Positions 5,666 to 7,077 of a stretch of DNA of 7,077 nt are shown here, piece after piece. The stretch's first letter is position 1, and every line of letters begins with the position of its first letter. The position numbers were made by a program, and so were the translations under genes. The stretch is taken from NCBI GenBank assembly GCA_900552295.1, contig URZB01000081.1:1-7077 (forward strand), read 5' to 3'. The notes beneath the pieces were generated by a model. The model was given only the letters and a program-made list of their open reading frames with translations. It was not told the DNA's origin and made no database searches. The stretch comes from an uncultured Collinsella sp. Its GTDB lineage: Bacteria; Actinomycetota; Coriobacteriia; Coriobacteriales; Coriobacteriaceae.

Positions 5666-5687
5666 GAGACAAGGCGCAATTCTCCGG

Positions 5688-5745
5688 TGAAAGGTTCTTT
5701 CATAACCGTAAACGGCAAGTGAAAGTTTACCATCAACACTTGAAA
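5688..5745. promoter_or_regulatory. candidate RpiR-family operator cluster
   Basis: TGAAAGGTTCTTTCA (5688-5702) is an exact 6-3-6 inverted repeat. Further TGAAA sites lie at 5720 and 5741, spaced 32 and 21 bp, that is about three and two helical turns, with more at 5634 and 5767 and TTTCA at 5809. The decamer AAACGGCAAG occurs twice in direct orientation (5710-5719 and 5743-5752), 33 bp apart. This is the fruA-rpiR divergent region, where the neighbouring regulator would be expected to bind. From memory, several RpiR-family operators use TGAAA-like half-sites; binding here is inferred. Confidence 0.45.
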
Positions 5746-5778
5746 CGGCAAGGTGTATCTTGTAATTGAAAATGCCCG

Positions 5779-5784
5779 TATACT
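5779..5784 (+). promoter_or_regulatory. candidate -10 box of the rpiR-family gene
   Basis: TATACT matches the -10 consensus at five of six positions and lies 48 bp before the start codon. No good -35 is found at 16-18 bp upstream (TATCTT at 17 bp), so the promoter may be weak, activator-dependent or different. TTGAAA (5740-5745) with TGTAAT (5761-5766), 15 bp apart, is an alternative. Confidence 0.35.
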
Positions 5785-5832
5785 ATGGCATTGCAAATCA
5801 AGTTAGATTTTCATGCCAACCAGGAGCCATCC

Positions 5833-6690
5833 ATGACCGATAGTAGCAAAAGCGCACTTTCCCTCATTAGTACCCACCAGGGATACAGCGAGTCCGAGCA
5901 GCGCATTGTCGACTATATATTGGAGCACCAGTCCGAGGCGCCACGCCTCACGGCGGCTCAGCTCTCGCGCGCTGCCGCCACGTCCGAGGCGACCGTTTCG
6001 CGTTTCTGCCGCAAGCTGGGCTTTGGCAGCTTCCGCAGCTTTCAGTTTTCGTTGGCGCGCGACTTAGAGAGTCAGCGCAACGAGGGCCTGACCGACGAGG
6101 TCTCGCTCGACAACATGGAGCAGAGCCTTAAAAATATCCTCGCCGCCAAGGTGAGTGAGCTTAATGCGACCATCGACGGCATTGATCACGACACGTTGGC
6201 CGCAGTTGTACACGCGCTTAAGAATGCCGGCGTTATTGAGTTTGCGGCCGTAGGCAACACCAACGCCGTCGCGCTCGACGCGACGTTCAAGTTCTCGCAG
6301 CTGGGCCTTCGTTGCATGGCAAGCACCATCAGCGAGACCTCGATTGGTTTTGCGCTCACGCTGCGCCCCGGTGACGTTATCGTGCTGATCTCAAACTCCG
6401 GCAAGTCGCGCCGTCTGAATCGCATGGCAAAAGCGGCTCGCGACTGCGGCGCAACCGTAGTCGTCATCAGCAGCGACAGCAAATCCCCGCTCGCGCGCCT
6501 GGCAGACTACACCTTTAATACCGTCAACCACGAAGCACTACTGACAACGGGCGACTTCGCGTTCTCCAAGATGAGCGCCACGATGATCATCGAGGTCATC
6601 TACAACTTCCTGCTGCCCGAAATCGAAGACGCCCGCGAGCATATCAGCTACTACGAAGAGCTCATCCAGCCGGATAAGGTTGTGGAGTAA
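5833..6690 (+). CDS. RpiR-family transcriptional regulator (HTH + SIS)
   Basis: A cytoplasmic DNA-binding regulator of 285 residues, normal for the family (270-300). Seen: an N-terminal HTH_6-type domain (about 5-80) with the recognition region TAAQLSRAAATSEATVSRFCRK (40-61) and KLGFGSFRSFQ (61-71), and a C-terminal SIS sugar-phosphate-binding domain (about 120-255) with AAVGNTNAVALDATFKFSQLG (138-158) and VIVLISNSGKSRRL (182-195, the S-x-S-G phosphate-binding motif). The ATG at 5833 is chosen because AGGAG precedes it by six bases; the in-frame ATG at 5785 has no ribosome binding site and abuts the candidate -10 box. It is divergent from fruA across 272 bp, so it probably senses a sugar phosphate made by this pathway and controls fruA, and perhaps ptsH-ptsI-fruK and itself. 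Target and effector are inferred. Confidence 0.92.
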   Translation: MTDSSKSALSLISTHQGYSESEQRIVDYILEHQSEAPRLTAAQLSRAAATSEATVSRFCRKLGFGSFRSFQFSLARDLESQRNEGLTDEVSLDNMEQSLKNILAAKVSELNATIDGIDHDTLAAVVHALKNAGVIEFAAVGNTNAVALDATFKFSQLGLRCMASTISETSIGFALTLRPGDVIVLISNSGKSRRLNRMAKAARDCGATVVVISSDSKSPLARLADYTFNTVNHEALLTTGDFAFSKMSATMIIEVIYNFLLPEIEDAREHISYYEELIQPDKVVE

Positions 6691-6698
6691 AACGCGTA

Positions 6699-6731
6699 GT
6701 GGGACAGAAATTTCAGTCTATTTTGTCCCAC
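6699..6731. terminator. shared hairpin between convergent rpiR-family gene and recN
   Basis: GTGGGACA (6699-6706) and TGTCCCAC (6724-6731) form a perfect 8-bp stem, with partial A/T pairing inside (GAAA with TATT). It lies eight bases after the regulator's stop and 18 bases beyond the recN stop, in a 59-bp convergent gap. There is no strong external T-run on either side; the T-rich part lies within the descending arm (TATTTTG), so it is probably a bidirectional but non-canonical terminator. Confidence 0.6.
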
Positions 6732-6749
6732 CAACACCGCTGATACGAC

Positions 6750-7077
6750 CTAACCTCGAGCTTCTTCAAGCATCTGCTTGGCATGCGCAAGACTTGCCTC
6801 CGATTGGTCGCCGCTGAGCATGCGGGCAATCTCGGCAGTGCGAGCATCCCCAGCCACCTCATCCAGATGCGTCTGGGGAACGTCGCCGGGCTCTTTACTG
6901 ACCACGTAGTGCTTGTCGGCCATAACCGCAACCTGCGCCAGGTGTGTTACGACGATGACCTGATGCGTGGCGGCAAGATCGGCCAGCACACCAGCAAGAG
7001 CGCGGGCCGTGGAGCCGCCGACACCAGCATCGACCTCGTCAAACACCAGCGTATCGACACCGTCCGCGTTACCGAGG
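6750..7077 (-). CDS. recN: DNA repair protein RecN, C-terminal part only
   Basis: An SMC-like ATPase that acts at DNA double-strand breaks. Only the last 108 residues are in the window; the frame runs off the right edge, and the whole protein is normally about 550-570 residues. Seen: the Walker B motif LVFDEVDAGVGG with adjacent Asp-Glu, and the H-loop IVVTHLAQVAVMADKHYVVSK, followed by the usual short helical tail ending ARMLSGDQSEASLAHAKQMLEEARG-type sequence. VTHLAQVA and FDEVDAGVGG together are characteristic of RecN rather than other SMC or ABC proteins. It converges on the regulator gene and has no functional link to the PTS genes. The stop codon is TAG at 6752-6750. Confidence 0.93.
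   Translation of the reverse strand, partial: LGNADGVDTLVFDEVDAGVGGSTARALAGVLADLAATHQVIVVTHLAQVAVMADKHYVVSKEPGDVPQTHLDEVAGDARTAEIARMLSGDQSEASLAHAKQMLEEARG

Noticed and set aside
5455..5796. 113-codon minus-strand frame spanning the fruA leader and start
   Set aside because: It overlaps the start of fruA in another frame, runs through the leader hairpins and has no recognisable domain.

Overview
The window is a chromosomal contig fragment (about 7.1 kb, GC-rich, roughly 55-60% by eye) that carries most of a fructose phosphotransferase (PTS) system. Codon use, gene content and the feel of the proteins suggest a high-GC Gram-positive of the Coriobacteriia, probably Collinsella-like. That placement is my inference from protein character, not from a search. 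The first 41 bases are not biological: they match the Illumina Nextera read-2 transposase adapter ending in the 19-bp Tn5 mosaic end, so the left edge is a sequencing artefact that cuts fruK short.

Layout, read in the direction of transcription. On the minus strand, fruA (5560-3557) encodes a one-piece fructose-type permease with the domain order IIB-IIC-IIA and ends in a terminator at 3485-3522. After a 549-bp intergenic region rich in inverted repeats come ptsH (HPr, 3007-2744), ptsI (Enzyme I, 2610-907) and fruK (1-phosphofructokinase, 832 to the contig edge). On the plus strand, divergent from fruA, lies a RpiR-family regulator (5833-6690). It converges across a shared hairpin on the 3' end of recN (minus, 6750-7077), which has a DNA-repair function and is unrelated.

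Together the PTS genes form a complete relay: PEP -> EI (His186) -> HPr (His15) -> IIA (His581) -> IIB (Cys12) -> sugar taken up through IIC, giving fructose-1-phosphate, which FruK converts to fructose-1,6-bisphosphate for glycolysis. The divergent RpiR protein, with an HTH and a sugar-phosphate-binding SIS domain, is the obvious candidate regulator. TGAAA/TTTCA half-sites are clustered both in the fruA-rpiR divergent region and just upstream of ptsH.

The coding content is ordinary, and I found no unknown multi-gene system. The unusual material is in the non-coding DNA: a 152-bp element with perfect 42-bp inverted arms, a second inverted repeat with 24-bp arms, a possible RNA switch that hides the ptsH ribosome binding site, an apparent terminator followed by a promoter between ptsH and ptsI, and tandem hairpins in the fruA leader.
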